In this document: piece by piece, positions 60,036-64,000 of the stretch
Position numbering within the stretch: position 1 is the first letter of the stretch
Layout of the letters: each line of letters starts with the position of its first letter
DNA from: Nymphaea colorata
Taxonomy: Eukaryota; Streptophyta; Magnoliopsida; Nymphaeales; Nymphaeaceae
Reading direction: 5' to 3'
Assembly (NCBI RefSeq): GCF_008831285.2
Contig: NC_045140.1
Span: 18,660,370 to 18,724,369, forward strand
Length of the DNA stretch: 64,000 nucleotides
Position numbers and translations under genes: made by a program
The notes under the pieces: generated by a model
Seen by the model: only the letters and a program-made list of their open reading frames with translations
Told to the model about the DNA's origin: nothing
Databases searched by the model: none

Positions 60036-63000
60036 CGTCCCTTGGGTGCGTGGGTAGTGAAGGCATATGTGGGCTGATGTGGGCAATTTTGTTTATTTAT
60101 TAAAAATTTGTAACTATGCTAGTGCAGCTTATTGCCATGTAAATTAAGCCAAAGAAAAAGGTAACTAGTGATAAAAGAGTTTCACATGAAATAGAATTAT
60201 GTAAAGAAAGCCAAAAAAAAAAAATGCAATGTTACTCCCAACAATCACACAAAACCATTGGCTTGTCCGTTCTTGAAGAAGGAGAGACAATTGAGATTCA
60301 TATCACGTGTTGTATGTTTACGACCTGATTGTATGAGTTGTTAGGCATCTGAAAGCAGTAGAATAAACAAAAGGAGATAATGTTGATCTCTGAGCTTGAA
60401 ACTTGTCCTTTACCACACGGCACTGATCCTTTGATGTGGATGTATCATGAGGACGGGAAGACTAGCTATTACGATAATAATGGTGAAGATGGTGATAGTC
60501 ATGATTGGGGCCTCAAGTGATAAGGTCTTCATCTCTGCATCCCGTTGCTCTCCTCTTCTCTGCAGAGGACCATGCACGTTCTTCACCTACTCCATGGCTG
60601 CCTGCCACTGTTGACAATTTATTGCCTGCAAAAAGAGAATCACTATTGGGTGGACTACTTCATAATTGGTCATATCAGTGTGGGAGGAACAACTTTTATT
60701 TATTTGAATATTTGCAGATCCGTCATCGTATTGGAATTGGCAATCTGTTTTTATATGGTTATTCTCCAATGTGTTCAATGTGCTTCCTTTCATATTGATC
60801 ATTGGGATGTAAATGGTTGGGGCTTCTACGACGTGTTCAATGCGTTCTATTTCATGTAAATATATTGGTGCTCGGTAGATAAAGTTATGTACATCAAGTT
60901 TTAGATCCAAATTTGAGTATGGTACAATTCAGACATGAACATCATGCAATTGAGTATCACCAGATCGACTTTAAGCTAAATAAATCCAACTTATATGTTT
61001 TAGCGGTCTCATAATTTTGGACCCTGAATCCAAGTTTGAGATTGATAGGTCTACATCCAATTAAGGCAATTTGGTAAAATAAGGAGTAGATCTGTTCCTT
61101 TTATGTCTCTAGGGCTCCATTTCTGATCTTAACGGTACATGAAATCCATTGTTTAAATAGCATTGAAGTTCAATGTGACCTAAATTAATCAACTTTCTTA
61201 GCATGAAAGAAGAAGAAAGTAAGGTCGGTCATCCCTCCCATTGAAGTCCACTCCCCATTCAATGTAACTGGTAAAGAGGCATAGGCTTCCTTCCTTCCTT
61301 CCCTACTTGGTCATTATAAAACTACTTATCAAAACCGATGATAATTGTGGCAGAAGGCATGGCGTGAAGCGGCTATGAATGATATATAAATAAATATTTT
61401 AATGGTCTTGATAGTGAGGTACGTGGTCTACCATGAGAACTGCATGGCTAGGCTCTTTCTCTCTCCTCTCTCTCTCTCTCTCTCTATCTGTCTGGCCATC
61501 TTTTATGATTTCGGTGATGTAGCCCATGAATAGGTGTATCTTATGAGTAGGTAATAATTGGGATGGGCGACAATTTTCGTCTACACAGTGAGGTGAGGTT
61601 GAACATCACTGTTCATTTATTATGACGCAGCACATTTGTCATCGAGGGGGTCGTTTCTGGTCACCTATCATACACACAGTGGCTAATAACCATATAAAGT
61701 CGTGGCCGTAGACCGGAAGGTTGCTGGAGCAAGCTAGATGGTGAAAGATCGCAGAAGTCCGATCTGATCGAATCCGGTCATGATTAGGAAGTGACGCCAA
61801 AAGGTCTTTCGCCCATGGCGAAACCCTTTGCTCTGACTGCTCCTAGGTGGCCACAGTTTCTGCTGTCGTTAAAGAACGTAGCTCCCAGGCCACTCGACAT
61901 AATGCTTCATTTTTATCATTAATTTACAGTTAATTATGTTCTCGAATCTACTTTATGAAAGGATTTTTATTCAAAATACTATGAATCAATGAAATTAATA
62001 GTCTACAAACGTATAAAGAAAATCTTAAGATAATTAACAGGTTTGAAATGTTTATCATGTTGATCTGCATGTTTCTAAACATGCTTCAAACACGCGTGCA
62101 CACACGCGCATACACACACATTTGTCAGAAGTAGCTTGAGGCTCCTAGTCCCCCGTTTTGGCACCACTTAGGTCTGGCCAAATTTGTACTAACAAGTAAA
62201 TCAATAGATGTTCATCAATGAAGTGTATATATATATATACTTCAGTTAAATTCTCTGGCCCTTGACAGGAGAGGTAGAAAATTTTCTGCTTCTTCCTGTG
62301 CTGTTAGTTTTTCCATGTCTTCAATTTGAAATGTCTTCTTTTGATTCTTCCTTTTACCTAGAAAACAGCAAAAGCAGATAGGCGCAGATTGATTAAGCAA
62401 AAGGTTGGTTGGGAAGGAGAGGATCAGTAGCTGAAAAGTTGATTGAAGCTGTTTGACTATTAGTTTTTGAGTCTCTTTCATCGAACATTAAAAAGTGTCC
62501 CTGCCAACCTTTCCCGTGCAGACAGACTCTTTCAATTGCTCTACTGTTAGCTACTGTTGGTGCTCTTGACAGCTCAAAGGGGCGTTTGTTGTACTCATGT
62601 GCCACTGACTGCTTCCGAATAATGCATATGCTTTTTGCCTTGCTTTAGATTAGAGATAACTATAATCATGTTGGGACCATATGTAGGCTTTAATGAAGTA
62701 GAAAAACGTGCGTCAAGGAAATTAATGGCACCGAGATATTGATGATAGAAAGTACATTTAACACCAGTGGGGGCGTGCTTTGGCTGGTCTAATTAGCCAG
62801 AATTTCATTCTCAACAATCAAAATAGACCCGGGAATAATCTTGGTGATGCACCTTTTTAAGATGCATGGTTAAGAGATAAGCAAGGAGAAAACATTGTTA
62901 GCTAATATTGAATTATTAAACCTGATCTCCTTTTTCTCATTCTTTTTTCTCTCGACCATCCATCTTGGAAAGATGGATGACCAAGATTATTCCTTGTGAG

Positions 63001-63846
63001 CCTAGTGATATATATATGTATATGTATAAATGCATTTTATTAATCTGATACTGTACACTTCTTTTACATGTTACTTAATATATGTACGTTAATTATTTTA
63101 TATACTACGAATACACATAGAGAGAGAACTTGATAGCATACGTTAAACGTGGTATATATGTCATGTCCTAATATTATGTTAGGTAGAATATATGATACAA
63201 GATTTTGATCATGTACTATGACATACCTATATGCATGAGATATGTATATGATTCCACTCAGTCTAGTTTGATCATTCCAAGCATCATTGGCACTGGGTAA
63301 ATGTCCAATAGGAGCCAAGTCAAACGAGTCTTTTAGAACGGCATGCGAGTTTTCGAATATTAGTTAAAACACTTTAAGATACACTTAAGCATACCAAGTT
63401 TGAATGTTTCTGAAAAATGACGACATTGGACAGCAATTTCAGAAGGCCTTGAACATTATTCTTTACAATCTTCACTGATTAAGCAGCCATTTGCATGCAT
63501 TGCAGGCCTGTCGTCACTTCAGGTGATTGATTAATGCGGAGGGAACTTCCAAAGTGAAGAAATAATATCACCCCACAAAAGATTAAGAAAAGCAAAGGAG
63601 AGTATATCACAAGGAAATTCGATGCTACGTGCAAATCATATATCCTGTGCCATATCCCTACTGTGAAGAAGTGAAAAAAGGAAGGCGTGTTGATAGAAGA
63701 CGTCATTCTGGAAAGTAATCAATGAAGGGGAGGATGGTGCCTGTCTAGCTATGAACGAAACCTTGGCTAGCTTCGGGAGTTTTTTTCCGAGATACCTAAT
63801 TAGAGAGCGACAGTGACAACAGTGACCCGTTTCTCGTTTGTTCGTT
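60036..63846. other. Intergenic region, no gene recognised
   Basis: AT-rich with (CT)n at about 61457-61485 and small TA runs (62227-62239, 63007-63022). Frames near 60505-60910 on both strands are unrelated to any family I recognise. Confidence 0.4.
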
Positions 63847-63930
63847 AGCACCAGTTGCGCCTCTACCGTGGAACCCACCATCGCCCGATGACATGCCACT
63901 TGCAGCCCTTGAATTTGCTGCAGGTATGGT
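63847..63930 (+). other. Possible internal exon at the right edge
   Basis: After a CACCAG acceptor-like site, the frame reads VAPLPWNPPSPDDMPLAALE and then FAAG, ending at CTGCAG followed by GTATGG, a good donor. Composition is protein-like. The family is not recognised, and no partner exon is certain; a mini-exon between CATTGCAG and GTGATT near 63506-63522 is conceivable. The rest of the gene would lie to the right. Confidence 0.2.
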
Positions 63931-64000
63931 GGGCTTTGATGGTTAATCTTATGGCCTGTTGTCACTTCTGCATCACCTTGTTCCTTCAGTATGACAACCA

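Noticed and set aside
60505..60910. Frames of about 100 codons on both strands
   Set aside because: No recognisable domain and overlapping in three frames; nothing separates one as real.
62242..62481. Minus-strand frame with KRKNQKKTFQIEDMEKLTAQ, bZIP-like at a glance
   Set aside because: The conserved bZIP basic-region N-x7-R spacing and leucine heptads are absent.

Overview
This is nuclear DNA of a flowering plant. The evidence is many GT-AG introns, AT-rich intergenic DNA with CT/GA and TA microsatellites, decayed transposons, and families limited to or typical of plants: ROP GTPase, alpha-dioxygenase, Bet v 1/MLP, PPDK regulatory protein and an RLCK. The species cannot be fixed from the sequence. 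The GC-rich exons of the dioxygenase and PPDK-regulator genes in an AT-rich background would suit a magnoliid, an early-diverging angiosperm or a non-grass monocot; this is inference.

Seven protein-coding genes can be modelled exon by exon. (1) 296-2184, minus: N-terminal part of a PBL28-like receptor-like cytoplasmic kinase whose 3' end lies left of the window. (2) 9866-14886, plus: a complete type II ROP/RAC GTPase, 8 exons, 211 aa. (3) 19890-25626, plus: fatty-acid alpha-dioxygenase, 10 exons, 641 aa. (4) 27677-29444, minus: MLP/Bet v 1 protein, 2 exons, 154 aa. (5) 35436-40903, plus: DEG9-type serine protease, 9 exons, 590 aa. (6) 44530-47239, plus: HIG1-domain mitochondrial protein, 2 exons, 81 aa. 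(7) 51095-53923, plus: chloroplast PPDK regulatory protein, 3 exons, up to 421 aa.

The genes are unrelated in pathway and show no cluster logic. The alpha-dioxygenase and the MLP gene, both from stress- and defence-linked families, are neighbours, but nothing in the sequence shows joint control. Three of the genes (PBL28-like, ROP, DOX) have a TATA-like element followed by a CT-rich 5' leader.

Intergenic DNA and large introns hold relics of mobile DNA: a 195-bp hAT-type MITE with a perfect 8-bp target duplication (59833-60027), a three-copy MITE family (4229, 20127, 43971), a roughly 1-kb GGGCC-rich hAT-like element (31876-32870), two decayed LINE fragments (about 42890-43410 and 48690-49620), an orphan PPR fragment (50669-50820), a possible plastid-protein pseudogene (18563-18747) and several short tandem duplications. 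From 53.9 kb to the right edge no convincing gene was found apart from a possible exon at the very end. No tRNA, rRNA or CRISPR array was recognised. No clearly new biological system was seen; the more unusual points are the altered lipidation box of the ROP, a minimal pyrimidine-only intron in DEG9, overlapping uORFs upstream of DEG9, and the repeat structures.
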